A stretch of 64,000 bases of DNA, taken from assembly GCF_024171995.1 (NCBI RefSeq), contig NZ_JAMTCT010000003.1, positions 62,001 to 126,000 of the forward strand. The letters are read 5' to 3'. Positions within the stretch are counted from its first letter, which is position 1; every line of letters starts with the position of its first letter. Shown in pieces: positions 24,395 through 33,829 of this stretch. A program made the translations under genes and the position numbers. Under the pieces are notes generated by a model that did not search any database, had not been told where the DNA came from, and saw nothing but the letters and a program-made list of their open reading frames with translations. Source of the DNA: Promicromonospora umidemergens (GTDB lineage Bacteria; Actinomycetota; Actinomycetes; Actinomycetales; Cellulomonadaceae).

Positions 24395-25762
24395 CTATCC
24401 GCGGCGCGGCGCCGCCTGGGCCGGCAGGGTCACGGCCACCAGCGTGGGCCCGCCGACCGGGCTGGACACCTCGAACGTGCCGTCAACGGACCGCACCCGC
24501 TCGGCCAGACCGGCCAGACCGGACCGGAGGCCGGAGCCGTCGGGCGGCACCACGCTCGCGCCGCCGCGCCCGTCGTCGTGCACCTGGATACCGACGGCGC
24601 CGGCCGCACCGGTTCCGAAGCGCTCCACCAGCACGCGCACGCCCGACGCGCGGGCGTGCTTGGCGGTGTTGGTGACCAGCTCCGCGATCGTGAAGTAGGC
24701 GATGGACTCGATGGCCGGCGCCAGCCGCCCGCTCGCCTCGACCCGCGGGTCCACCTCGACGGTGACCGGCAGCGGAGCCCGTGCGGCCAGCGTCGCGAGC
24801 GCGACCGCGAGGCCGTCGTCGAGCGCTGGCGGGTGGATGCCACGGGCGAGCTCGCGGAGCTCGACGAGCGCTTCCTTGGTCGAGGTGTGCGCGGTGTCGA
24901 GCAGCTGGGCGGCCTCGCGCGGGTCGCCCTGCCGGGCGAGCTGTTCCTTCGCCTCGCCGAGCTGCATGGCGACGGCGACCAGGCGGGCCTGCGTGCCGTC
25001 GTGCAGGTCGCGCTCGATGCGGCGCAGGCGTGCGTCGGCGTCGTCCACCGTCCCCGCGCGCGAGGCCTCCAGCTCCGCGACGCGCACGCTCGCGCGGGTC
25101 GGGCTGAGCAGGGCGACGGCGAGAACCCGGATCAGGGCGACGAACAGCCACTGGACCCACGGCCACAGGAACAGCAGCACGAGGCCGCCGAGCGCGATCA
25201 CGAGCTGGCCGAGGGCCGTGCCTGCGAGCTCCCCACCGCGGTACCACGTGCCGTCGCTCGCCTGCTCCAGCGGCAGGAACCGGTGCCAGTACCAGAAGGT
25301 GAGGCCGCCCAGCCCTGTGCACAGGAAGACCGTGCTCACCAGGAAGCTGACGACGGTGGCAGGGAACGAGACGATCATGAACAGCACGGCGCGCCAGCCG
25401 ACGGGGTCGCCGATCATCGAGCCGAGGGTGCGCCAGAAGCCCAGCCGTCGGCGCACGTACGGCGCGGGCGGGGTGATGTCGACGTCGAGCAGGTTGCGTA
25501 CCAGGCCGCGATAGGTCGCGCCCCAGCCACGCCCACCGAGGACGACGCCGCCGGCGACGAACAGGCCGACGACGGTCACGGCGGTCCCGACCGTCAGCGC
25601 GACCGACAGGATCCCGTACGCGAGGGCGAACGGCGCGAGCAGCAGCACGAGCCACAGGAACCCGTACTGGCGCCAGGTACGGCTCGCGAAGGGCGCGTTC
25701 AGGAAGCGCACGTCACTCTGGACGGTGCCGACTGCCTGCCGGTTGAGGGCCATGGTTGTCAT
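24395..25762 (-). CDS. NarL-type sensor histidine kinase with putative-sensor domain, no adjacent response regulator
   Basis: A 455-residue membrane kinase. Residues about 30-220 hold four membrane segments with the Tyr/Trp-rich loops of the actinobacterial putative sensor domain (FLWLVLLLAPFALAYGILS, FWYWHRFLPLEQASDGTWYRGG). The HisKA_3 box RRIERDLHDGTQAR carries the phospho-acceptor His254, and the ATPase domain shows AELVTNTAKHA and GSGLRSGLAGLAERV. Such kinases normally sit beside a LuxR-type regulator, but none is adjacent; a terminator follows. An ATG at 25753 (MALNRQAV) has GGGAG at more plausible spacing and may be the real start. It follows the flavoprotein gene after 93 bp and may be co-transcribed. 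Confidence 0.88.
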   Translation of the reverse strand: MTTMALNRQAVGTVQSDVRFLNAPFASRTWRQYGFLWLVLLLAPFALAYGILSVALTVGTAVTVVGLFVAGGVVLGGRGWGATYRGLVRNLLDVDITPPAPYVRRRLGFWRTLGSMIGDPVGWRAVLFMIVSFPATVVSFLVSTVFLCTGLGGLTFWYWHRFLPLEQASDGTWYRGGELAGTALGQLVIALGGLVLLFLWPWVQWLFVALIRVLAVALLSPTRASVRVAELEASRAGTVDDADARLRRIERDLHDGTQARLVAVAMQLGEAKEQLARQGDPREAAQLLDTAHTSTKEALVELRELARGIHPPALDDGLAVALATLAARAPLPVTVEVDPRVEASGRLAPAIESIAYFTIAELVTNTAKHARASGVRVLVERFGTGAAGAVGIQVHDDGRGGASVVPPDGSGLRSGLAGLAERVRSVDGTFEVSSPVGGPTLVAVTLPAQAAPRRG

Positions 25763-25855
25763 GCTCCCAGGTTCGGGCGTGCGGGCCGTCCCCGACATGG
25801 GGTGCACCGCCGAGCCGTGGGGGGATGTCCCCCCGCTCCGCGAGCCTCGCGGGTA

Positions 25856-27091
25856 TCAGCGGGTCGAGGCGTTCGAGGCCGGCCGGGACCGGGACTGCCG
25901 ACGCTCTCCCACGATCACCAGCCGACGGCGGCGGGCCGGGTACGGCAGCGGGTGGGCCACCATGAACGCGGCACTCGCGCAGACCAGCTCCTTGTACCCG
26001 GCGGCGAGGCGCCCGCTGGGGGCGGCGGGCTTGGCCCGGTCGTCGGCCGTGACCAGCTGGATGACGGCGTCGTGTCGGCCGAGGCTGATGCACTGGTGCA
26101 CGTAGCCGAGCGGCATGTTCGGAAGCTTGCCGCCGGTCAGGCGCGCGACGACGGAGTCGGCAGCCTGCCAGGCCATCGGGATGCCCGAGGCGCAGGACAT
26201 CCGCAGGGGCGTGCCCAGAGGGCCGTCGGCCAGCGCGGCGTCGCCGACGGCGTAGACGTCCGGGTGCGAGACGGACCGCATGGTGTCGTCGACGACGATC
26301 TGGCCGCTCTCCGACACCTCCAGCGCCGTGGCGGCGGCGATCGGGTGCACGGCGAACCCTGCGGTCCAGACGGTGACGTCCGCAGGGATCGCGGCGCCGT
26401 CGCGGGTCAGCACCTCTGCGGCGCCCACCTGCTCGACATGCGCGTGCTCGTGGACCGCGACACCGAGGCGGCCGAAGGTCGCGCGCAGATGCCGCTGCCC
26501 CGCCGGCGAGAGCCAGTCGCCCAGTCCGCCGCGGACCGCCAGGGCCACCTCCAGGTCCCCACGGGCCTCGGCGATCTCGCTGACCGCCTCGACACCGGTC
26601 AGGCCGCCCCCGACCACCACCACGCGTCCGCCGGGGGCCAGCTCCCCCAGGCGCTCGCGCAGCCGGAGCGCACCCGGCCGTCCGGCGACGTCGTACGCGT
26701 GCTCGGCGACGCCGGGCACCCCGCGCCGGTCCAGCGAGCTGCCGAGGGCGTAGACGAGCGTGTCGTACCCCAGCTCGTCGGAGCTGCCCGCGCTGCCGAC
26801 GCCGTCCGCGCCGGCGGCCGCCGTCAGGGCTACGGTCCGGCGGTCGACGTCGACGGCGGTGACCCGGGCGACGCGCAGGGTGGCCCCCGTACCGGCGAGC
26901 ACGTCGCGCAGCGGCCGCTGCCGCAGCTCCTGGCCGGCGGCCACCTGGTGCAGGCGGACCCGTTCGACGAAGTCCGGCTCGGCGTTGACCAGGGTGACGT
27001 CCACGTCGTCGGCGTGCAGGCGCCGCGCGAGGCGGCCGGCGGCGGACGCCCCGGCGTATCCGGCTCCGAGAATCACTATGCGGTGCTTCAT
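25856..27091 (-). CDS. NDH-2-like FAD/NAD(P)-binding oxidoreductase
   Basis: A 411-residue two-dinucleotide-binding flavoprotein. MKHRIVILGAGYAGASAAGR (1-20) binds FAD, VVVVGGGLTGVEAVSEIAE binds NAD(P)H, and the second FAD contact is HPDVYAVGDAA. The C-terminus retains LGYVHQCISLGRHDA as in type II NADH dehydrogenase-like proteins, followed by a basic tail (PARRRRLVIVGERRQSR). The ATG at 27091 was chosen because it starts the Rossmann strand; AGGAG lies ~11 bp upstream. It lies 109 bp downstream of a SigJ/ECF41 sigma gene. ECF41 sigma factors are typically encoded beside an oxidoreductase, carboxymuconolactone decarboxylase or epimerase, so it is the natural target. Confidence 0.9.
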   Translation of the reverse strand: MKHRIVILGAGYAGASAAGRLARRLHADDVDVTLVNAEPDFVERVRLHQVAAGQELRQRPLRDVLAGTGATLRVARVTAVDVDRRTVALTAAAGADGVGSAGSSDELGYDTLVYALGSSLDRRGVPGVAEHAYDVAGRPGALRLRERLGELAPGGRVVVVGGGLTGVEAVSEIAEARGDLEVALAVRGGLGDWLSPAGQRHLRATFGRLGVAVHEHAHVEQVGAAEVLTRDGAAIPADVTVWTAGFAVHPIAAATALEVSESGQIVVDDTMRSVSHPDVYAVGDAALADGPLGTPLRMSCASGIPMAWQAADSVVARLTGGKLPNMPLGYVHQCISLGRHDAVIQLVTADDRAKPAAPSGRLAAGYKELVCASAAFMVAHPLPYPARRRRLVIVGERRQSRSRPASNASTR

Positions 27092-27200
27092 GAGTCCATC
27101 AGCTCCTGTCGTGCGGTGACTGTGCTCCCTGAACCGGGTGGCCGCCCGGTCCCTGACACCCGCACGTGTGACGGTGGTCACCCACCGCCCGGAGCCCGCT

Positions 27201-28151
27201 TCACCAGCTGAGCAGGGGCTCGCCGTGCTCCGATGCCGCCCACTGGCGCGCCGCGCGGCCCAGCTTGTCCGGGTTGACCTGGCTGAGCACCGCGGAGATG
27301 CCCTCGGTGGTCGCCTCGAGGGTCATGACGCCGACCAGCTCGCCGTGCACGACCGCGACCAGCGCAGGGCGGCCGTTGGCCGTCCACGCGTAGAGGTCCG
27401 GGCGCCCGCCGACGAGCGCCCACTTGGCCTCCGCCGGCCGGAACAGCCCGCGCAGGAACTGGGCGACGGCCGCCGCACCGAAGAACGGCTTGCGGCGCGC
27501 CGGGATCTTGCCGCCGCCGTCGCCCATCCCCATCACGTCCGAGGTCAGGAGCCGCACCAGCGGCTCTGTCCGGCCGCTCGTGGCGGCCGCGAGGAACTCC
27601 GCCACCACCTGCCGGGCCGCGGCCTGGTCGACGGCGGCGCGGACCCGCTCGGTGGCCAGGTGCTGCTTGGCGCGGTGGAGGATCTGCTGGCTGCCGACCT
27701 CCGTGATGTCGAGCATCTCGGCGATCTCCGCGTGCGTGAGGGCGAACGCCTCCCGCAGCACGTAGACCGCCCGCTCGTTCGGCGTGAGGCGCTCCATCAG
27801 CACGAGCATCGCCGTCGACACGGAGTCGCGCTGCTCCGCGGTGTCGGCCGGGCCGAGCATCGAGTCACCGCCCAGCACCGGCTCGGGCAGCCACTGGCCG
27901 ACGTAGACCTCGCGCCGGGACCGCGCGGACCTGAGCTGGGTGAGGCACAGGTTGGTCAGGACCCGGGTCAGCCACGCCTCCGGCACCCTGATCTGCTCGC
28001 GGTCGGCAGCCGCCCAGCGCAGGAACACCTCCTGGGCGACGTCCTCGGCCTCCGCGGCCGATCCCAGCAGGCGGTACGCGATGGCCTCGAGGCGCGGCCG
28101 GAAGCTCTCGAAGGCCTCCACCTCGTCCTGCCGAAGCGGCTCCTTGGTCAT
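27201..28151 (-). CDS. sigJ: RNA polymerase sigma factor SigJ, ECF41 group
   Basis: A 316-residue ECF sigma factor with region 2 (about 12-75, AEDVAQEVFLRWA), region 4 (about 115-165, LTPNERAVYVLREAF, ITEVGSQQILHRAKQHL) and a C-terminal SnoaL-like extension. The three hallmarks of the ECF41 group are visible: WLPEP (87-91) in the linker, GDGGGK in the extension (DGGGR in most members) and NPDKL near the C-terminus. In this group the fused domain modulates sigma activity in place of an anti-sigma factor. It starts 9 bp after the upstream histidine kinase stop, suggesting co-transcription with the two-component system, and precedes the flavoprotein gene. Confidence 0.95.
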   Translation of the reverse strand: MTKEPLRQDEVEAFESFRPRLEAIAYRLLGSAAEAEDVAQEVFLRWAAADREQIRVPEAWLTRVLTNLCLTQLRSARSRREVYVGQWLPEPVLGGDSMLGPADTAEQRDSVSTAMLVLMERLTPNERAVYVLREAFALTHAEIAEMLDITEVGSQQILHRAKQHLATERVRAAVDQAAARQVVAEFLAAATSGRTEPLVRLLTSDVMGMGDGGGKIPARRKPFFGAAAVAQFLRGLFRPAEAKWALVGGRPDLYAWTANGRPALVAVVHGELVGVMTLEATTEGISAVLSQVNPDKLGRAARQWAASEHGEPLLSW

Positions 28152-28160
28152 GACCAGACC

Positions 28161-29333
28161 CTACGATGCCGCCACGGGAGCCTCGGCCGGGCGTGGCAGG
28201 TCGAGGTGCACGGTGAGGCCGCCGTCCGCGTTGGGGTGCAGCGCGAGCGTGCCGTCGTGCGCCGTGGCGACGGCCGAGACGATGGCGAGGCCGAGGCCGT
28301 GGCCCGACCCGCGCGTGAGGGAGCGCCCCGCCCCACGCACGAAGGGCTCGGTGAGCGCGTCCAGCGACTCACGAGGCACCTGCCGGCCGGTGTTGGTGAC
28401 GGTGACGCACGCCCGGTCGTGGTCGGTGGCGACCCGCACGATGGCGTGCCCCGCCGGCACGTTGTGCCGGATCGCGTTGCGTACGAGGTTCGTGACTGCC
28501 TGGCGCAGCAGGACCGCGTCGCCAAGGGCCACGCACGGCGGGCCGACGGCGATGAGGTCGACGTCGGCGGCGACCGCCTCGTCGGCCAGGTCCGCCGCCA
28601 CGTCGTGGGCCATGGCGGTCAGGTCGACGGGTGCTCGGGCCGCGGTGCCGGATTCCGCGTCAGCGAGGTCGAGGAGCGCGTCGACGGTCTCGACGCTGGC
28701 GCGGTTGACCTCGCCGACGCGTTCGGCCAGCCGGCGCAGCTCGGCCCGGTCAGCACCGGGGTCGGCGAGGGCCACGTCGATCATGGTCTTGGTGGTGGCC
28801 AGCGGGGTGCGCAGCTCGTGGGAGGCGTTCGCGGCGAACCGGCGGTGGGCGGCGAACGAGCGTTCCAGCGACGCGAGCATGCGGTCGAAGGTGTCGGCGA
28901 GGTCGTGGATCTCGTCGGCAGGCCCGCCGAGGCCGATGCGGTGGTCGAGGGTGCCGGTGGAGGCCCGGTTGGCCGCGGCGTTGATCACGGCGAGCGGCTT
29001 GATGATGCGTCCGGCCAGGAGCCAGCCGACGGTGCCGCCAAGCACCGCGAGCAGGACCAGTGCCACGACCGACGCGGTCAGCAGGTTGTCGAGGAAGTCG
29101 TCGACCGTCTGGATCTCGATGGCCTGCGTCGGTCCCGACGCCCCGATGGGGGTGGCAGGTTGGAACTCAGCGGAATCGAGGCGGCGAGCCGGCGCGATCT
29201 GGTAGCTCGGGACGAAGCGCATGTACAGGTAGACGATGGCGATCAGCACCGCGCCGCACCCGGTGATCAAGCCTGCGTAGCTGAGGGTGAGCCGGGCGCG
29301 GATCGTCAGCCGCCTGATCCCCATCTCAGGCAC
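28161..29333 (-). CDS. OmpR-group sensor histidine kinase
   Basis: A 390-residue membrane kinase: helix 1 at about 15-38, an extracellular loop of ~45 residues, helix 2 at about 86-108, a HAMP domain (LAGRIIKPLAVINAAANR), the HisKA box AANASHELRTPLATTK with His172, and an ATPase domain with NLVRNAIRHN and GSGHGLGLAIVSAVA. The response regulator stop overlaps its start region: either GTG 29333 or ATG 29324 could begin it. It phosphorylates the adjacent OmpR-type regulator. The next gene downstream, sigJ, is 9 bp away. Confidence 0.93.
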   Translation of the reverse strand: MPEMGIRRLTIRARLTLSYAGLITGCGAVLIAIVYLYMRFVPSYQIAPARRLDSAEFQPATPIGASGPTQAIEIQTVDDFLDNLLTASVVALVLLAVLGGTVGWLLAGRIIKPLAVINAAANRASTGTLDHRIGLGGPADEIHDLADTFDRMLASLERSFAAHRRFAANASHELRTPLATTKTMIDVALADPGADRAELRRLAERVGEVNRASVETVDALLDLADAESGTAARAPVDLTAMAHDVAADLADEAVAADVDLIAVGPPCVALGDAVLLRQAVTNLVRNAIRHNVPAGHAIVRVATDHDRACVTVTNTGRQVPRESLDALTEPFVRGAGRSLTRGSGHGLGLAIVSAVATAHDGTLALHPNADGGLTVHLDLPRPAEAPVAAS

Positions 29334-29985
29334 CGAACCGGTAGCCGGCGCCCGGCACCGTCCGGATGACCCACGGCTCGCCGAGACGCCTGCGCAGGTT
29401 GGAGATGGTGACCCGGATCGTGTTGGTGAACGGGTCGGTGTTGGCGTCCCAGGCGCGCTCCAGCAGGGCCTCGGCGCTGACCACCCCGCCGTCGGCGTTC
29501 ATCAGCACCTGGAGCACCGCGAACTCCTTGGGACTGAGCCGGACCAGCCGGCCGTCGCGGTAGACCTCGCGCCGGAACGCGTCGAGCCGGACGCCATGGG
29601 CCTCGACCACCGGGGGCCGTGCGGGCTGGGTGCGGCGTTCGAGCGCGCGCAGCCGGGCGACCAGCTCGGGGAACTCGAACGGTTTGAGCAGGTAGTCGTC
29701 AGCCCCCAGCTCGAACCCGGCCACGCGGTCGCCCAGGGAGCGCGCCGCCGTGAGCATCAGCACCCGCACCTCTGGATGGTCCCTCGCGAGCCGCGCGCAA
29801 ACCTCGTCGCCGTGGATGCCGGGCAGGTCACGGTCGAGGACCACGACGTCGTAGCTGCTCCCTGCGACCGCCTCGAGGGCAGCGGCGCCGTCGTGGACGA
29901 CGTCGGCGGCGATGGTCTCGCGACGCAGGCCCACCCGGACGGCGTCGGCGAGATATGGCTCGTCCTCGACGATCAGCACGCGCAC
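29326..29985 (-). CDS. OmpR/PhoB-type response regulator
   Basis: A 219-residue regulator with an N-terminal receiver (MRVLIVEDEPYLADAV, phospho-acceptor Asp51 in VVVLDRDLPG, Lys in YLLKPFEFPEL) and a C-terminal winged helix (LSPKEFAVLQVLMNADGG, TNTIRVTISNLRRRLG, IRTVPGAGYRF). The GTG at 29985 was preferred because GGAGG lies 7 bp before it; a GTG at 30003 has no such site. The gene is divergent from the lipoprotein/ABC export operon, with direct repeats in the gap, so that operon is its likely target along with its own. Confidence 0.94.
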   Translation of the reverse strand: MRVLIVEDEPYLADAVRVGLRRETIAADVVHDGAAALEAVAGSSYDVVVLDRDLPGIHGDEVCARLARDHPEVRVLMLTAARSLGDRVAGFELGADDYLLKPFEFPELVARLRALERRTQPARPPVVEAHGVRLDAFRREVYRDGRLVRLSPKEFAVLQVLMNADGGVVSAEALLERAWDANTDPFTNTIRVTISNLRRRLGEPWVIRTVPGAGYRFGA

Positions 29986-30080
29986 TGCGGGGCCTCCAGG
30001 CACAGGTCGAAAGACGGGTCAGGCAGGAATGCGGAACTCGGACAGGCAATCACATCGAGGGTTGGGAAAACGTAAAGGAA

Positions 30081-30096
30081 ACCCTGAACACCCTGA
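30081..30096. promoter_or_regulatory. Direct repeat, possible OmpR-type regulator site
   Basis: ACCCTGA occurs at 30081-30087 and 30090-30096, nine bases apart, in the 178-bp gap between the response regulator and the lipoprotein gene. Tandem half-sites about one helical turn apart are typical for dimers of OmpR-type regulators. Confidence 0.35.
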
Positions 30097-30163
30097 CAAC
30101 GCCTCCGGTGCTCGACTTGGCGGCGTCCACGGACAGCCCGTGGCACCGACCGAAGGATCACCC

Positions 30164-30682
30164 ATGACGACCTACCTGACCTCGAGGCTCACCGCGGCGG
30201 CACTGGCGATCCCGCTGCTGCTGGGCGCCCTCGCCGCGTGCGGTACCAGCGACGACACACCGGACGCCGGCGGCGGTACGGACGGCGGTACGGGCAGCGA
30301 CACGTCGTCGTCCCAGTCCTTCGACGACTACCAGCTCGCGTTCGCTTCCTGCATGCGTGACCAGGGCGTCGACATGCCCGACCCGAACACGGACGGCTCG
30401 GTCGAGGCGCAGGCGGGCGACGGGTTCATGGAGGCGGCCGAGACGTGCCAGGCCGAGCTGGGCGAGCCGCCGGCCGCTCCCGGTGCCGGTCCGCAGCAGT
30501 CGGAGGAGGAGATGCGAGCAGAATGGCTGAAGATCGCCGCGTGCTTCCGCGACCAGGGCCACGACGTCCCGGACCCGGGGCCCGGCGAGACGATCACCAT
30601 CCCCATGGACGCCCCTGAGGCGGTCCTCGAGGAGTGCGCGCCCGAGGGCATCGGCGGCTCCACCGGCGCAGGTGGCAGCTGA
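30164..30682 (+). CDS. Secreted lipoprotein with duplicated C[MF]RDQG-x2-[MV]PDP motif
   Basis: A 172-residue exported lipoprotein: signal helix, lipobox ending LAACG, a Gly/Thr/Ser-rich linker, then two copies of the same short block, ASCMRDQGVDMPDPN and AACFRDQGHDVPDPG, each with a single Cys. Small actinobacterial lipoproteins with this block often accompany efflux-type ABC systems; their function is not known to me. GAAGGA precedes the ATG at 30164. Its stop overlaps the start of the membrane-fusion-like protein (ATGA), so the four genes to 33754 form one operon divergent from the two-component system. The internal repeat may bind a ligand or metal, which is speculation. Confidence 0.8.
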   Translation: MTTYLTSRLTAAALAIPLLLGALAACGTSDDTPDAGGGTDGGTGSDTSSSQSFDDYQLAFASCMRDQGVDMPDPNTDGSVEAQAGDGFMEAAETCQAELGEPPAAPGAGPQQSEEEMRAEWLKIAACFRDQGHDVPDPGPGETITIPMDAPEAVLEECAPEGIGGSTGAGGS

Positions 30683-31790
30683 TGGCGGCGACCGAAGAGT
30701 CCGGCGCCGCCCCGGGACGGCCACGACGTCGGCGGCGGCGGGCAGTGGTCGGGCTGATAGCCGTAGCGGCAGCAGCAGCAGGCGCCGGCTTCGGGATCCA
30801 CGCGTTCGCGAGCTCTGCAAACCAGCAGGACGACACGGCCAAGAACTTCCAGGGCGACACCGACGAGGTCGTCCTCGGCGACCTGGAGGGCAGCACCACC
30901 GCGGCGGGCACCCTGCGGTTCTCCGACCCGCGCACCATCCAGACTGCCCTCGCGGGAGTCGTGACCAGCCTGCCGAAGGCCGGCTCGGTCGTGAGCCAGG
31001 GCGAGCGGCTCTACGCGGTCGACGACGCCCCGGTGTTCCTGCTGCGCGGCAAGCTGCCCGCCTGGCGCGACTACGTCTCCGGGATGAGCGACGGGCCGGA
31101 CGTGCGCCAGCTGGAGGAGAACCTCCGCGAGCTCGGCCACTTCGATGCCGAGCCCGACGAGGACTTCGACTGGACCACCACCGAGGCGATCATGGACTGG
31201 CAGGAGGCGGGCGATCTGAGGCGCACCGGCGAGCTGGTCCTCGGGTCGGTCCTGTTCGCAAGGGGTGACCTGCGCATCGGTACGCTGACGGCGAGCATCG
31301 GGAGCCAGGCCGGCCCCGGTGCCGAGCTGTTCGAGACGACAGGTACCGGTCAGGTCGTGAGCGTGGACCTGGGGCTGGACGACCAGCAGCTCGCCGTCAT
31401 CGGCAACCCGGTCACGGTGCGCCTCCCCGGTGGGAAGGAGACGGCCGGGACCATCACCTCGGTCGGCACCCCGACGGAGACCGAGGACTCCACCGGACAG
31501 GCGAAGACGGTCATCCCCGTCGTCGTCTCGCTGGACTCCCCGAAGGAGGCGGCAGCCTTCCAGGAGGCCACGGTGAGCGTCGACATCCCCAGCGAACGGC
31601 GCAAGGACGTGCTCTCGGTGCCCGTGGGGGCTCTCGTCGCGATCACGCCCCAGCAGTTCGGTATCGAGGTGGTCGACCCGGACGGCTCGACGCACCAGGT
31701 CCCCGTGACCACCGGGCTGTTCGCCGGTGGCCGCGTGGAGGTCTCCGGCGACGACGTCGAGGCCGGCCAGCGAGTGGTGGTGCCCCAGCG

Positions 31791-31794
<4 letters not shown>
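30682..31794 (+). CDS. Membrane-fusion/HlyD-like adaptor with peptidoglycan-binding-like domain
   Basis: A 370-residue protein anchored by one N-terminal helix after an Arg-rich segment (VVGLIAVAAAAAGAGFGIHAF). The barrel-sandwich halves flank an inserted peptidoglycan-binding-like helical domain (DVRQLEENLRELGHF ... TEAIMDWQEAG). The C-terminal beta-barrel is seen from PVTVRLPGGKETAGTITSVG onward. In actinobacteria such proteins replace the MacA-type periplasmic adaptor and couple to MacB-like ABC permeases. It overlaps both neighbours by four bases (ATGA), so it belongs to the export operon with the ATPase and permease that follow. Confidence 0.85.
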
Positions 31795-32515
<721 letters not shown>

Positions 32516-32519
<4 letters not shown>

Positions 32520-33754
32520 GCACCGTCACCGCTCCCCCGCCCGGGACGACGAGCCGGCCGCCGGACGGACGCCTTCCGGCCAGGTCGCGTCTGCTCGGCC
32601 AGGACGTGGTGCGACTCGGCACCACGGGGCTGCGTGCGCGGCCGACCCGCGCGGTGCTCTCCGCGCTGGGGATCGCCATCGGCATCGCCGCGATGGTCGC
32701 CGTGGTGGGCATCTCGTCGTCCAGCCAGGCCCGGCTGAACGACCAGCTCGCGCAGCTCGGCACGAACCTCCTGACCGCGCAGGCCGGCACGAGCATCACC
32801 GGGGAGCAGACCGCTCTGCCGCCCGACACCCTCGGCAAGGTGCGGCGGGTCGACGGGGTCGAGAGCGCGAGCAGCACCGCGCTCGTGCCGGAACCTGTCT
32901 ACCGCAGCTCGCTGTCGGACCCGGACGCGACCGGCGGGATCGCCACCATGGCCGCCGACCAGAACCTGCTCGGCGTGGTCTCCGGCCAGGTCGGCTCAGG
33001 GGTCTGGCTCAACCCGGCCACCGAGCGCTTCCCTGCGGTGGTGCTCGGCAGCGTCGCCGCCGAGCGGCTGGGCGTGACCTCGCCCGGCACCCAGGTCTGG
33101 CTGGGCGGCACCCACTTCACCGTGGTCGGCATCCTGGACCCGGTCGCGCTGGCTCCCGAGCTGGACTCCGCCGCGCTCATCGGTGCGGACGTCGCCACCG
33201 ACCTGTTCGACTTCGACGGCAGCCCCACCACGATCTACGAGCGCTCGGCCGACGAGGCCGTCGAGGACGTCCGCGTGCTGCTGGCCCCGACGATCGCACC
33301 GGAGGCACCGGGCGAGGTCGAGGTGTCCCGGCCGTCGGACGCCCTCGCCGCGCGCACCGCCGCCAACCAGGCGTTCACCGGCCTGCTGCTCGGGCTCGGG
33401 TCGATCGCGCTGCTCGTCGGCGGGATCGGCGTGGCCAACACCATGATCATCTCGGTGCTCGAGCGCCGGCGGGAGATCGGGCTCCGGCGCTCCCTCGGGG
33501 CCACCCGGCGGCACATCCTGGTCCAGTTCCTGGCCGAGGCGCTGCTGCTCTCCGCTCTGGGCGGCCTCTTCGGGAGCGCCTTCGGGGCGGGCGCCACCGC
33601 GATCATGGCCGGCATCAACGGCTGGCCGTTCGCCCTGCCGCCGGCCGCGATCGTGGTAGCCGTCACGGCGACCCTCGTCATCGGCGCCGTAGCCGGCCTC
33701 TACCCGGCGGTCCGCGCGGCCCGGACGCCCCCGACGGCGGCCCTCGCCTCCTGA
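32516..33754 (+). CDS. ABC transporter permease (MacB/FtsX family)
   Basis: A 412-residue permease: helix 1 (AVLSALGIAIGIAAMVAVVG), a large extracellular MacB periplasmic core domain (about 70-270), then three C-terminal helices. The coupling region ISVLERRREIGLRRSLGATRRHI and the final YPAVRAARTPPTAAL are family hallmarks. With the adaptor and ATPase it forms a three-part exporter, probably of a peptide, antibiotic or lipid, under control of the divergent two-component system. A strong hairpin follows. Confidence 0.94.
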
Positions 33755-33764
33755 CCCGATCCGT

Positions 33765-33821
33765 TGAGTGCCGGCTGTCTGCGTCTTTCCGACCCCGGAG
33801 AGCGCGGACAGCCGGCGCTCA
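33765..33821. terminator. Bidirectional terminator hairpin
   Basis: A 19-bp stem (33765-33783 with 33803-33821) with two mismatched or wobble positions, core GCCGGCTGTC/GACAGCCGGC, between the convergent ABC permease and GDPD-like genes. Confidence 0.65.
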
Positions 33822-33829
33822 GCCGGCGG

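Noticed and set aside
27133-27181. Hairpin ACCGGG/CCCGGT and GTGAC-N4-GTCAC repeat between sigJ and the flavoprotein, considered as an ECF41 promoter or terminator
   Set aside because: No proper -35/-10 pair for ECF41 could be placed and the stem is only 6 bp.
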